A stretch of 58,247 bases of DNA from assembly GCA_945877125.1 (NCBI GenBank), contig CAMCQT010000016.1, forward strand, positions 1 through 58,247, written 5' to 3'. Source of the stretch: Candidatus Brevifilum fermentans (GTDB lineage: Bacteria > Chloroflexota > Anaerolineae > Anaerolineales > Villigracilaceae). This document shows, one piece after another, positions 8,038 through 17,367 of the stretch (position 1 is its first letter; the number at the start of each line of letters is the position of its first letter). Both the position numbers and the translations under genes were made by a program. The notes under the pieces are model-generated. The model was given only the letters and a program-made list of their open reading frames with translations. It made no database searches and had not been told where the DNA came from.

Positions 8038-10059
8038 CTATGCCGCCACGGCTTGCTTTTTAGGAACGTTCAAAAGCAGCAAGCCATTGATCTGCGACAG
8101 GATTTGCTCGTTGGAGAAGCCGGTGCCGGTGATGGCTCCTGCCGGACAGCCTGCCACGCAGGTGCCGCAACCCTGACAGAGGGCCGGGTTGACCTCAGAT
8201 ACCATTCTGTCCTCATGGAAGAGGATGGCATTGAACGGGCACAGGTTATTGCAGATGCGGCAGCCAGAGCATTGTTCCTCGTGGATGGTGGCGCGGACTG
8301 GTTCGAGGGCGATTTCCTTCTGCTGGATCTTGCCCATCACACGTGCGGCGGCGGCGGCACCCTGCGCCACACTGGCAGGAATATCCTTTGGACCTTGAAC
8401 ACAACCGGCGATGTAAATGCCATCGGTCATGGTCGCAATCGGGTCGAGCTTGGGATGTCGTTCGATCAACCAGCCGTCAGCGCTGCATGAGATGCCGAAC
8501 AGTTTCGCCAGCGCTTTCGAGTCATGGCGGGGTTCCAATCCAGCGGAAAGGATTGCCATATCCACCGGAACGCGCAGTTGATTCCCCGTCAGCGTGTCTT
8601 CGACCTGAATGACCAGTTTGCCTTCTTCGCTGGGCAGGCGGGTTGCGTCGCTGATCTCAGCCACCTTGCCGCGGATGAAGTGCGTTCCTTCTTCAAGCAG
8701 GCGGTGGTAGAACTCTTCGTAGCCCTTGGCTGGGGTGCGGATATCAATATAGAAGTTGTAGACTTCTGCGCCGGTCTTTTCCTTGACCAGATGCGCAAAC
8801 TTCAAACTCTGCATACAGCAGATGGATGAGCAATATTCGTTGTAGTTCTTGTCGCGGCTGCCGACACAATGGACGATGCCAACCACTTTGGGTTCCGTCT
8901 TGCCATCGCGCAGGACGACATTGCCGCCCGTTGGACCAGCCGAGTTGCTCATGCGTTCGAATTCGAGGCTGGTGAAAACGTTGGGCAGGCGTCCATATCC
9001 ATATTGCGTGATCCGCCGCGTATCGAACAAATCCCAGCCGGTGGCAAGGATGACATTGCCAACCTCGACGGTCAGGATTTCGTCCTGTTGTGCAAAATCA
9101 ATGCAGTTGGTGGGGCAGAATTTTTCACAGGCTTTGCAGGTACCTTTGATGTAGTAGGTACAATTCACACGGTCAATCACCGGGTACTTGGGAACCGCCT
9201 GTGGGAACGGCACATAGATTGCCTTGCGATTTCCCATGCCAGCCTCAAAGACATCGTCCACGACCTTCTTGGGGCATTTCTCCCAGCAGATGCCGCAGCC
9301 GGTGCAGTCGGCTTCCCTGAGCGAGCGGGCGCGCTTGCGAATGGTGGCGACGAAACTGCCGACATATCCATCCACCTTCTCGACCTCGGAATAGGTCAGC
9401 AGCGTGATGTTGGGATGATTGCCGGCGTCCACCATTTTGGGCGTGAGGATGCAGGCGGAACAATCCAACGTTGGAAATGTTTTGTCGAATTGAGCCATGT
9501 GCCCCCCGATGGAGGGTTCGCGTTCAACAAGGTAAACCGGGAATCCCGCATCCGCAATTTCAAGCGCCGCCTGAATGCCGGCGATGCCGCCGCCAACGAC
9601 CAGCGTAGCCGGGTGGATCGGCACATGCAGGGGTTCGAGCGCTTCGTGATACACCACGCGTGAAACTCCGCCCGAAATGATCGCCTTGGCTTTTTCGGTG
9701 GCAGCGACTTTATCGGTATGCACCCACGAATCCTGTTCGCGGATGGAGACCAGTTCGCACAGGTAGGGATTCAGTCCCGCGCCTTTGCACGCATTGCGGA
9801 AAGTCTTCTCGTGCAGGTGAGGCGAACAGGCGGCGACCACTACCCGCGTCAAGCCAAGTTCCTTAATGTCCTTCTGGATCAGTTCCTGTCCCAAACTGGA
9901 ACACATGAACTTGTATTCGCGTGAAATCACCACGCCCTGATCCTTTAGGTTTTCTGCCGCCCAGGTACTCACCTCTTCGACGTTGATGACGCCTGCAATG
10001 TTGGTACCACAGTGGCAAACGTATACGCCAATCTTCTCTTTCTCATCTTTCTTGTCCAT
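8038..10059 (-). CDS. hdrA: HdrA-like electron-bifurcating flavoprotein
   Basis: The 673-residue protein has the HdrA N-terminal domain (GVYVCHCGTNI), an FAD-binding thioredoxin-reductase-like core (VVGGGIAGIQAAL, about residue 150) and an inserted ferredoxin (CTGCGICWEKCP, then CKACEKFCP). At the C-terminus is a two-cluster ferredoxin (CSGCRICNNLCP, CQGCGTCVAGCP). In the HdrABC-MvhADG complex the FAD splits electrons between ferredoxin and the HdrBC branch. The start at 10059 (ATG after GGAGTAAATCC) is preferred over an upstream in-frame extension of 44 residues that is Arg/Trp-rich and non-family. Confidence 0.93.
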   Translation of the reverse strand: MDKKDEKEKIGVYVCHCGTNIAGVINVEEVSTWAAENLKDQGVVISREYKFMCSSLGQELIQKDIKELGLTRVVVAACSPHLHEKTFRNACKGAGLNPYLCELVSIREQDSWVHTDKVAATEKAKAIISGGVSRVVYHEALEPLHVPIHPATLVVGGGIAGIQAALEIADAGFPVYLVEREPSIGGHMAQFDKTFPTLDCSACILTPKMVDAGNHPNITLLTYSEVEKVDGYVGSFVATIRKRARSLREADCTGCGICWEKCPKKVVDDVFEAGMGNRKAIYVPFPQAVPKYPVIDRVNCTYYIKGTCKACEKFCPTNCIDFAQQDEILTVEVGNVILATGWDLFDTRRITQYGYGRLPNVFTSLEFERMSNSAGPTGGNVVLRDGKTEPKVVGIVHCVGSRDKNYNEYCSSICCMQSLKFAHLVKEKTGAEVYNFYIDIRTPAKGYEEFYHRLLEEGTHFIRGKVAEISDATRLPSEEGKLVIQVEDTLTGNQLRVPVDMAILSAGLEPRHDSKALAKLFGISCSADGWLIERHPKLDPIATMTDGIYIAGCVQGPKDIPASVAQGAAAAARVMGKIQQKEIALEPVRATIHEEQCSGCRICNNLCPFNAILFHEDRMVSEVNPALCQGCGTCVAGCPAGAITGTGFSNEQILSQINGLLLLNVPKKQAVAA

Positions 10060-10072
10060 AGGATTTACTCCT

Positions 10073-10972
10073 TTATTTCGTTTTCCGGGGCAATCCCCAT
10101 GCCGTCTCAACTGCCAACGGCGTGGGTGCCATCGCAACGAACTCCTTGCCGATTCCCAATTTTTTATTAGGGATACCCAGCGCCATTCCAATCAACTGGG
10201 TGAAATACATAACTGGGACAGAGAAGTTTGTGCCAAACTCCAGGTTGACCTGCTGTTGATACACTTCCAAATTAACCTGACACATTGGACACGCTGTTGC
10301 AATCACTGCCGCCTGATTATCCACGGCAGATTGAAGCAGATTCCGCACCATGGTCAAAGCGGCTGTGCGGCTGGAGATAATCAAAGAGCCGCCGCAGCAA
10401 CGCATCTTGAGCGGATAATTGATCGGTGTGGCGCCGATGGCAGAGATCAACTCTTCAAAAAACTGAGGTTGTTCCACATCTTCTTTTTCTTTTTGAGGTC
10501 TGATAATCTGGCATCCGTAATACGGGGCGATTCGTATGCCTTCCAGTGGTTTGGTCACCTTGCTTTTCAATTCATCCGGACCAATATCCTGGGCAAAGAC
10601 CTCGATCAGATGCTTCACCTTAACGTTTCCACTGAAATGCAAATTGTCCTCTTCAAGCGCAAAGTTGACATGTTCAGCCAGGTCTTCATCTTTCTTGAGA
10701 TGCGCGGCTGTGAAAAACATGTTCTTGTAACAGGCGCTGCAAGGCGCGACAACATCCAGACCGGTCTTTTCGGCAATTGCCAAGTTGCGGGCGCAGAGCG
10801 TGTAAGCCAGCAACTCATCAATGTAGAAATAGGTCGTTGCCCCGCAGCAGTTCCAATCATCGAGTTCATTGAGTTTGACGCCAAGTTTTTGGGTCGTTTC
10901 CATCGCCGACATGTGGTAACTGGATGCCATCTTTTCCAGCGAGCATCCCGGGAAGTAGGCAAATTCTTTCAT
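10073..10972 (-). CDS. hdrB: HdrB-like subunit with two CCG domains
   Basis: The 299-residue protein has two CCG-type cysteine motifs (PGCSLEK.. with NCCGA and CSACYKN in the first half; RCCGGSL and CPMCQVNL in the second). In HdrB these hold two non-cubane 4Fe-4S clusters that reduce disulfides. In a bacterium without coenzyme M/B the real acceptor is unknown. Its start overlaps the end of hdrC by four bases. The pairing with HdrC and HdrA is standard. Confidence 0.92.
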   Translation of the reverse strand: MKEFAYFPGCSLEKMASSYHMSAMETTQKLGVKLNELDDWNCCGATTYFYIDELLAYTLCARNLAIAEKTGLDVVAPCSACYKNMFFTAAHLKKDEDLAEHVNFALEEDNLHFSGNVKVKHLIEVFAQDIGPDELKSKVTKPLEGIRIAPYYGCQIIRPQKEKEDVEQPQFFEELISAIGATPINYPLKMRCCGGSLIISSRTAALTMVRNLLQSAVDNQAAVIATACPMCQVNLEVYQQQVNLEFGTNFSVPVMYFTQLIGMALGIPNKKLGIGKEFVAMAPTPLAVETAWGLPRKTK

Positions 10973-11532
10973 TCGAGACCTCCCATGGGAATGATCCTGC
11001 CGATCATGCGCCTAAAGTTCTCAAGCCGTTTAATTCTGGCTGGAAGCAGGGGCAGTCTGCCCTTAAGCAACAATTCGGTTGCGCCCTGAATTTCCTGCAC
11101 GAACTCGCGTGTATTGAAACTGAAAATATAGGAGGTAGCCAAAACCGGCTCGAAGGAGCGACCGCCACGGACGATCATCTTTACGAAAGCCTCCGAGAAT
11201 GTCGGCCCGATCAAACCTTCCTTGTAGCGGTTCTTCCAAATCGAATAGCGTTTCAGCGCATACATCAGTTCGGTGATATTTATTTCCTGCGGACATCGAA
11301 CCGTGCAGTGGTAGCACGAGGCGCAATACCAGAACGTGTTGCTCTCGAGTACTTGCTCTTTCTTGCCCAGATTGATCAAGGCGATAATCTGCCTCGGTGA
11401 ATTGTCCATGTAGCCAGCCACCGGGCAGGTGCCGGAACAAGTGCCGCATTGGATGCAGGTTTTTAGCGGCTCGCCTTCTGCGGCGTGCAGAAGGTTGGAA
11501 ATTTCCTGTCCGAAAGTAATGGTATCAGTCAT
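10969..11532 (-). CDS. hdrC: HdrC-like ferredoxin subunit
   Basis: The 187-residue protein has two 4Fe-4S motifs, CIQCGTCSGTCP (about 24-35) and CASCYHCTVRCP (about 68-79), followed by a helical C-terminal part. HdrC passes electrons from HdrA to HdrB. It starts the metabolic part of the operon downstream of the signalling genes, 30 bases after the receiver gene. Confidence 0.92.
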   Translation of the reverse strand: MTDTITFGQEISNLLHAAEGEPLKTCIQCGTCSGTCPVAGYMDNSPRQIIALINLGKKEQVLESNTFWYCASCYHCTVRCPQEINITELMYALKRYSIWKNRYKEGLIGPTFSEAFVKMIVRGGRSFEPVLATSYIFSFNTREFVQEIQGATELLLKGRLPLLPARIKRLENFRRMIGRIIPMGGLE

Positions 11533-11561
11533 AGGAATTAACCTTTTGAATGTTCGCCGAT

Positions 11562-11978
11562 CTACTTTTTGCCTGCTTTTTTTGCCTCAGCGGCGGCGAT
11601 CAAACTGTTGACCTTTTCCAGCAGCATCTTGGGTTCCACAGGCTTTTCGACCAATTCGTCGATTTCCACAAAGCGCGGATGGATCGGTTCACCCGGGAAA
11701 AGGAATGCAATCTGCTCGCGCATACCGGTCATGATCAGCACCGGCAATTCACGCAGTTTGACATCCTTGCGGAGTTTGCGGGCGATCATGATGCCTTCCG
11801 CGCCGCGTCCCATCATGATGTCGAGCAGCAGCAGGTCGTACTGTTTGGTCTGCAAGGCAGTCATGCCGTCCTTGGGATTGTAGGCAACATCAACCTCGAA
11901 CCCCCCCTTGTCGAGAATCGCCTTGATGCCTGAGACAAAATCAGGGTCGTCATCGATCATCAGCAATTTCTTTGTCAT
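11562..11978 (-). CDS. Stand-alone response-regulator receiver protein
   Basis: The 138-residue protein is one CheY-like receiver domain: acidic pair in MIDDDPDF, phospho-acceptor Asp in LLLLDIMMG, and a Lys in ELVEKPVEP. A Lys/Ala-rich tail ends it and no output domain is present. It sits between two histidine-kinase genes and hdrC in the same operon. It may therefore relay phosphate within the system or act by protein contact on the redox complex. The latter is inference. Confidence 0.88.
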   Translation of the reverse strand: MTKKLLMIDDDPDFVSGIKAILDKGGFEVDVAYNPKDGMTALQTKQYDLLLLDIMMGRGAEGIMIARKLRKDVKLRELPVLIMTGMREQIAFLFPGEPIHPRFVEIDELVEKPVEPKMLLEKVNSLIAAAEAKKAGKK

Positions 11979-12030
11979 TGGGTACCTCCGTTAAGGGTAT
12001 AAAATTTTTAGAAACATTTCGAAAATCAAA

Positions 12031-12105
12031 AATTCAACCAGAGATGAACAAAGATAAACAGAGATTTGAATATCTTTGTTCATCTCCGTTTATCATGGTG
12101 AATTG
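12031..12105. repeat. Intergenic inverted-repeat element
   Basis: Arms resembling AACCAGAGATGAACAAAGAT and its reverse complement (12036-12065 and 12070-12103) form a long imperfect hairpin. Relatives occur at 15211-15297 and 21349-21449. The right arm overlaps the last codons and TGA stop of the kinase gene at 12093-13187. Confidence 0.6.
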
Positions 12106-13187
12106 ACAAAGAGGGGCAGTGAGACCATAAAGGTCGTGCCTTTGCCTAATTCACTTGTTACGTTAATCGAACCATGATGGGCATCCACGATCTGGTGCGC
12201 CACAGCAAGACCAATACCATGTCCTGCCTGCCCGGACTTTCCGCGGAAGAAGCCGTCGAAGATGTGAGGCAGGTCTTCCGGGCTGATGCCGATGCCGCCA
12301 TCTTGAATGGTGGTTACAAGGTTTTGACCTTGCACTTCGGCAGTCAAGGTCACTTTCGTTCCATCCGGCGAATACTTGATCGAATTGCCCATGATATTTA
12401 CGAATACTTCCGAAAGGCTGAGAACATCACCCAGAATGGGCGGCAATTGATCGCTAATCGAAGAGACGATCTCGATGTTTTTTCGTTCTGCCAGCGACGC
12501 GACACTCTCCAGCGCATTCGAGATGGGCTTTGTGATCGAAACCTGGGCAAAGCTATCTTTCAGTTTGTTGATGTCAACAGAGATGACCCGCAGCCAGGAG
12601 TTGATCAGTTTCAACAATTCATCGATCCTGATTTTGATGCGCCCAAATTTGGCTTTTTGTTCCTCTGTCAGCTTTTCCTCGAGTTCGAAATCAAGCGCGA
12701 ACAGGTTTTGCTGGACTGCGCCGAGCGGGGCTTTCAGTTCATGCGAAACAATGGATGCAAATTGTTCACGCAATAATTCCTTCTCGCGGCGGAGTGCGAT
12801 GGTCTCCAGCATCAACCGCCTGCGCTCAATTCCGCGCCGTGCAATCATGCGGAATTCGTCGGGAGTGAACGGCTTGGGCAGGAAATCGTAGGCGCCTTTC
12901 TTCATCGCATCCACAGCGGAACTGACCGTGGCAAAGCCGGTAATTACAACAGTCACAATTGTCGAATCAATTTCACGGACTTTTTCCAGCACCTCAAAGC
13001 CGGAGATGCCGGGCATCTTCAAATCCACAAAGACCAGGTCAGGCTGGTATTCCCGCACCAATTCCACGCCGCGCAATCCGTCGTTGGCAATCTTCAATTG
13101 ATAGCCGCTGCCTTTGAGAATCTGCGTGCAGGAATCCAGCACAACTTCTTCGTCGTCAATAATGAGTATCTTTGGTTTAGTTTCCAT
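12093..13187 (-). CDS. Receiver-histidine kinase hybrid
   Basis: The 364-residue cytoplasmic protein starts with a receiver domain (IIDDEEVV, phospho-acceptor in VFVDLKMPG near residue 56, conserved Lys in LPKPF). A HisKA domain follows (phospho-accepting His in FASIVSHELKAPLG near 150), then an HATPase domain with N-box and GGIGISPEDLP/GHGIGLA. It lacks membrane segments, so it probably takes signal from its neighbour. Its start overlaps the end of the upstream membrane kinase by 11 bases. The last five residues are encoded by the edge of an intergenic repeat. Confidence 0.88.
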   Translation of the reverse strand: METKPKILIIDDEEVVLDSCTQILKGSGYQLKIANDGLRGVELVREYQPDLVFVDLKMPGISGFEVLEKVREIDSTIVTVVITGFATVSSAVDAMKKGAYDFLPKPFTPDEFRMIARRGIERRRLMLETIALRREKELLREQFASIVSHELKAPLGAVQQNLFALDFELEEKLTEEQKAKFGRIKIRIDELLKLINSWLRVISVDINKLKDSFAQVSITKPISNALESVASLAERKNIEIVSSISDQLPPILGDVLSLSEVFVNIMGNSIKYSPDGTKVTLTAEVQGQNLVTTIQDGGIGISPEDLPHIFDGFFRGKSGQAGHGIGLAVAHQIVDAHHGSINVTSELGKGTTFMVSLPLFVNSP

Positions 13188-15171
13188 GATCTGCGCCGTT
13201 TTTTACTTTTGTCAAAGGGAAACTGACTGTAAAAGTCGTCCCTTTACCTGCTTCGCTTTCGACGGAAATATTGCCGTTGTGGTCTTTGACAATGCCGTAG
13301 CTGATGGCTAGTCCAAGCCCGACGCCATGTCCGGTTTCCTTGGTGGTAAAGAAGGGATCGAATATTTTCTCCATATTCTCTTCGGTAATGCCATGCCCGG
13401 TATCCTGGACACTTATTTCTATACATGTTTTTGCGCGGTTTAGTCTTGTGAACAAAGTCAACTGCCCGTTGCCGTTCATGGCGTCTGCCGCGTTGATGAC
13501 CAAGTTGAGGAACACTCTCTCGATCTGGGATGGATCCAAAATCACCATGGGAAGCTGCTCGTCGAGTTCCATCGTGACTTCGATATTGTGAAATGCAGCC
13601 TGTTTTTCCACGAGCGAGATGCAGCCCCTCAGCAGGTTGTTCACACTGCACAGCGTCTTGTCGGGCGTTTTGTGACGGGAAAAGTCCAGCAATCCGCGGA
13701 TAATGTCTCGGCAGCGGTTGGCTTGGACAACAATCTTGTTGATGCTTTCCCTTGCATCCTCGCTAAAGGTGTCTTCCTCCAGCAGAAGGTGCGAGTAGGT
13801 GATAATGCCCTGGAGCGGATTATTCAACTCGTGCGCGACATTGGCGGAAAGCTGTCCGATGAGCGCCAACCGTTCCGACTCCATGATCTTCTTTTTGGCA
13901 AATTCCTTTAGTTTTTCGTCCCGTTCCCTGAGGGCGCCAGCCATGAAATTAAAGGTATCTGCCAGATCGCCCAACTCATCGTTCGAGACTCTCTCCACTT
14001 GGGTTTCGAGGTTGCCGCCTGCCAGTTGTTTCGAGGCTTTTACCAGATTCACCACAGAGGTGGAGATGCGGCGGGAAATGTACAACGCAATCACAATCGA
14101 AACGACCGCCCCGCCAAAGGTGATGAGGAGGAATATCTGCATCGTTTGGTTTTTAATGTCCGTATATTTCTGTTCCAGAATGCCAACGTACAATATGCCA
14201 ATGATGTCGCCGCCATAACTGCGGATGGGTTCATAGGCGGCTATGTACCAGTTGTTGACCACATACGCCCGCCCAACGTATTGTTCTCCATTTACCACGA
14301 CCCGCTCGTACACATCCTCTGCAATGCGGGTGCCGATCGCGCGGGTTCCGTCTTCGCTGTAAACGTTGGTCGAAATCCTGACATCGTCCTGAAAAATCGT
14401 GGCTGTACCGATATCCTTATTCTTGTAGACGACGCCTTGAAAAACCGTTTCCTTCACGTTGTCCACAATTTTGTAGTCGCGGTTCAGGAGCACACTTGCG
14501 AAAACCACGCCGATCAGATTTTCGTTCTTGTCGAAGACTGGCGCAGCCGCCATCAGGACCATGCCGTCTGTTGCTTCGGTCTCCATTCTCGGTCTTGCCA
14601 GCGGTGTATTCACAAACTTGAAATATGCCCTTTGGGCAAGAGCCGGCGATTCAAGCGCGAGTTCCTCGGCAGAAACGATGACCGTTCGAGCAACGGATTT
14701 TTTTGTTTTCAAGACCGCTTTGACCAATTCCTGCTGGCTTTGATCGTCGCCCGAAGACTCTGGATTGTTAATCCGCAACACTACGATACCTTTGCTGTCG
14801 GTGATGGTCAGGATGTCGAGACCTTCATCCACTTTGAAGCGTCTCAGTTCTTCCACATAGGTCTGTTCGATATTTCCTTTCAGGAATTCCTCGAGGAAGG
14901 TTCTTACCGCTGTAAACTCGGCTTTCTCCTGAATATGGCTGAGGGTATCCACGTAAATCAGGCGGGCGGTATTCAAGTCATTGCGGACTCTCTCCTCGGA
15001 TTCGGAGATAATCAAGTTGGAAATGATCTGCGCACCAAGCAACGTAAAGATCAGGCTGCTGAGAATAATGATGACCAAAAAGCTCAGGGTCAGCCTAGTG
15101 GCAATCGGCAGCCTGATTTCTTTTTTGAACAGCGCATTAAATCCTGACGGGCTTTTCGTTGACCTTGTCAT
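13177..15171 (-). CDS. Membrane sensor histidine kinase with extracytoplasmic Cache-like domain
   Basis: The 664-residue protein has an N-terminal membrane segment (about 26-50), a large extracytoplasmic region (about 55-340) of Cache type, and a second membrane segment (about 345-365). HAMP follows, then HisKA (NVAHELNNPLQG, His near 450) and HATPase (INAADAMNG, GLGLAISYG). Cache kinases usually sense small ligands such as carboxylates. It is embedded in the Hdr/Etf operon, so it likely reports a substrate or redox state to the downstream hybrid kinase and receiver. Confidence 0.9.
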   Translation of the reverse strand: MTRSTKSPSGFNALFKKEIRLPIATRLTLSFLVIIILSSLIFTLLGAQIISNLIISESEERVRNDLNTARLIYVDTLSHIQEKAEFTAVRTFLEEFLKGNIEQTYVEELRRFKVDEGLDILTITDSKGIVVLRINNPESSGDDQSQQELVKAVLKTKKSVARTVIVSAEELALESPALAQRAYFKFVNTPLARPRMETEATDGMVLMAAAPVFDKNENLIGVVFASVLLNRDYKIVDNVKETVFQGVVYKNKDIGTATIFQDDVRISTNVYSEDGTRAIGTRIAEDVYERVVVNGEQYVGRAYVVNNWYIAAYEPIRSYGGDIIGILYVGILEQKYTDIKNQTMQIFLLITFGGAVVSIVIALYISRRISTSVVNLVKASKQLAGGNLETQVERVSNDELGDLADTFNFMAGALRERDEKLKEFAKKKIMESERLALIGQLSANVAHELNNPLQGIITYSHLLLEEDTFSEDARESINKIVVQANRCRDIIRGLLDFSRHKTPDKTLCSVNNLLRGCISLVEKQAAFHNIEVTMELDEQLPMVILDPSQIERVFLNLVINAADAMNGNGQLTLFTRLNRAKTCIEISVQDTGHGITEENMEKIFDPFFTTKETGHGVGLGLAISYGIVKDHNGNISVESEAGKGTTFTVSFPLTKVKNGADHGN

Positions 15172-15210
15172 TGTTTCTCAAAAAAATCTGGATCGAGTTT
15201 TAGAAATTCA

Positions 15211-15297
15211 GATTCACTAGGATAAACAGTGATAAACAAAGATTTTTAGTAAAAAACAGATTCAAATCTCTGTTTATCTTTGTTCATCTCTGGTGAA
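15211..15297. repeat. Intergenic inverted-repeat element
   Basis: The arms ATTCACTAGGATAAACAG.. and ..TGTTCATCTCTGGTGAA form an imperfect hairpin filling the gap between the EtfD-like gene and the membrane kinase. It belongs to the same family as 12031-12105. It could modulate transcript stability inside the operon. Confidence 0.55.
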
Positions 15298-15303
15298 ACT
15301 TTC

Positions 15304-17280
15304 TTACAAAGCCTCGTATACCAATTCGATCAAATCTTTGACCAGCATATCCTTTTCATTACCTGTGGTTTTTACTGCGTCACGGTACATCGTCAGGTCT
15401 TTGGGACAGGCGACGACAAAAGCCTGCACGCCAGCAAGGGCAATCGCTTCGCGGATACGGGACTCGCTGGGGCGTTCCTTGACATCCTTCTCGTCCATCC
15501 AAATCCGTCCGCCGCCGGCGCCACAGCAAAAGGCGCAGTCACGATTGCGCGGCATCTCGACCAGTTCACAGCCGGTCGCTTCGATCACCCGTCGCGGAGC
15601 ATCATAGATGCCGTTGTAACGTCCGAGATAGCAGGGGTCGTGGTAGGTGACTTTGTAACCCAACTTTTTGCTAAACTTGATCCGCCCGCTGGCGATCAGT
15701 TGATCGAGCAGTTCGGCATAATGCAATATGTTGGGGCGGTTCCCATTCCACGCATATTCATTCTTAAGCGTGTTATAGGTATGCGGGTCGGTGGTGACGA
15801 TGGTCTCGAATTTGCACTTTGCCAGCGCCTGACTATTCTTGTCTGCCAGCATCTCGAACAGACCTTCTTCGCCCACGCGGCGGACATCGTTGCCGGCGTT
15901 GCGTTCAGCGTCGAAGAGGATGCCGAAGTTCAAGCCAGTCTTTTGAAACACATCCGCAGTCTTGCGGGTAATATCTGTCAGGGTGGCGCTGTAGGAGGCA
16001 TAATCGCCGACGAACCAGAGATATTCCACAGCCTCGCGGCGGGCGTCTTTCACAGCGGGCTGAACTCCCTGAGTCCATTTGGCGCGCATCCGCTCCGATT
16101 GTCCGAATGAATTGCCGTAGCGTCCGAGGTTGGCAAGGGCATCCTGAAGCATCTTGTCCATGCTGCCCTGATCGACGAGATGACGGCGCATGTCCACGAA
16201 AGTTGTCACATGGTCAATGAACGCTGGGCACACTTGGACGCAGGCGCGGCAGGTGGTGCAAGCCCAAAGTTCATCGGCGCTGATTACGTCCCCATGCAGG
16301 GCGTGACCGTTGTTCCAAATGTGAGCATCCAACTTGACCATCATGTTGCGCGGCGAAAGAATCTGTGAACTGGCATATGCCGGGCAGACGTCCTGACAAC
16401 GCCCACAGCGAGTACAGGATTCAAAGTCAAGTAGTTGTTTCCAGGTGAACTGCTTCCATTCCTTGACGCCCGCCCCGTTTTCCATGTTGGCGGCGGGAAG
16501 TTTGCCTGCGGGCTCCAGCGAACGGAAATAAATGTTGGTCGGTACTGAAAGGATGTGGAAAAGTTTTGTGAACGGAATGCTGAGCAGTGCGCCGAAAGCT
16601 GTCAAAATGTGAAGCGACCAGATGACGAGATGAAGCGTCTGGTTGGTTGGGTCGCCAAGCGACAGGAAAAAAGCGGCAATGGCATTTCCAATCGGAGACC
16701 AGACCGCCCAAGGGGGCTGGGTCACGGCAAGCCGCAGACCTTCGGTCAGGTAGCCGCTGAGAACGATAAACGACAGCATGACCAACACATAAAGATCGTC
16801 GCCCGCCAATTTCTTCACGGGGAAGTTTTGCAGGCGGGCGGGGCGAGTTCCGTACCGACGCTGAATTGCCATCCCCAAGCCGAGCACAGCCAGCAAGCCA
16901 AGAATATCCAGCATCAACTCGAAGACGATGTAGAACCAGCCCGTCAGGATTTGGAATCCAAAAAACAGGTGGGTGACATCCCAGTCAACCGTCGCAAACG
17001 CTGTGCCGATTGCCAGCACCAACATGCCCCAGAAAATCGAAAAGTGCATGATGCCGGGGAATGTTTCATCCAGTGTGCGGCGCTGCGCGAAGACCTGAAT
17101 CACCAACGACCAGATGCGCTGCCAGAAATTACCCGAGCGTTTTTCAGCACGCCCCTGACGCCAGCGCAAGACTCGACGAACCACCCCGGCGACGAAGATC
17201 GCCATCGTCAGGAACGCGGCAACGTACTGGGCGATTTCCGCCCAATGCGGGATGTTCCAGAAGGTGTCTCGAATAGGCAT
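15304..17280 (-). CDS. EtfD/HdrDE-like membrane Fe-S oxidoreductase
   Basis: The 658-residue protein has an N-terminal nitrate-reductase-gamma-like membrane domain with about five or six helices (roughly 15-270). Then come two 4Fe-4S motifs (CTRCGRCQDVCP and CTTCRACVQVCP) and a C-terminal CCG domain (DPCYLGRYNG, CAFCCGAGGG). This layout matches EtfD-type proteins that pass electrons from ETF to menaquinone and DsrK/HdrD relatives. EtfA and EtfB are the two genes just upstream in the operon, supporting ETF:menaquinone oxidoreductase. Start at 17280 is chosen over an upstream extension because AGGAGT precedes it. Confidence 0.85.
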   Translation of the reverse strand: MPIRDTFWNIPHWAEIAQYVAAFLTMAIFVAGVVRRVLRWRQGRAEKRSGNFWQRIWSLVIQVFAQRRTLDETFPGIMHFSIFWGMLVLAIGTAFATVDWDVTHLFFGFQILTGWFYIVFELMLDILGLLAVLGLGMAIQRRYGTRPARLQNFPVKKLAGDDLYVLVMLSFIVLSGYLTEGLRLAVTQPPWAVWSPIGNAIAAFFLSLGDPTNQTLHLVIWSLHILTAFGALLSIPFTKLFHILSVPTNIYFRSLEPAGKLPAANMENGAGVKEWKQFTWKQLLDFESCTRCGRCQDVCPAYASSQILSPRNMMVKLDAHIWNNGHALHGDVISADELWACTTCRACVQVCPAFIDHVTTFVDMRRHLVDQGSMDKMLQDALANLGRYGNSFGQSERMRAKWTQGVQPAVKDARREAVEYLWFVGDYASYSATLTDITRKTADVFQKTGLNFGILFDAERNAGNDVRRVGEEGLFEMLADKNSQALAKCKFETIVTTDPHTYNTLKNEYAWNGNRPNILHYAELLDQLIASGRIKFSKKLGYKVTYHDPCYLGRYNGIYDAPRRVIEATGCELVEMPRNRDCAFCCGAGGGRIWMDEKDVKERPSESRIREAIALAGVQAFVVACPKDLTMYRDAVKTTGNEKDMLVKDLIELVYEAL

Positions 17281-17367
17281 GACGCTTACTCCTACAATTT
17301 CGGCGGAGTACGGAAGTTCTACTTCCGCAATGCAAAAGCAGAGCTTTTGCACTCCACCGCTAAACTC

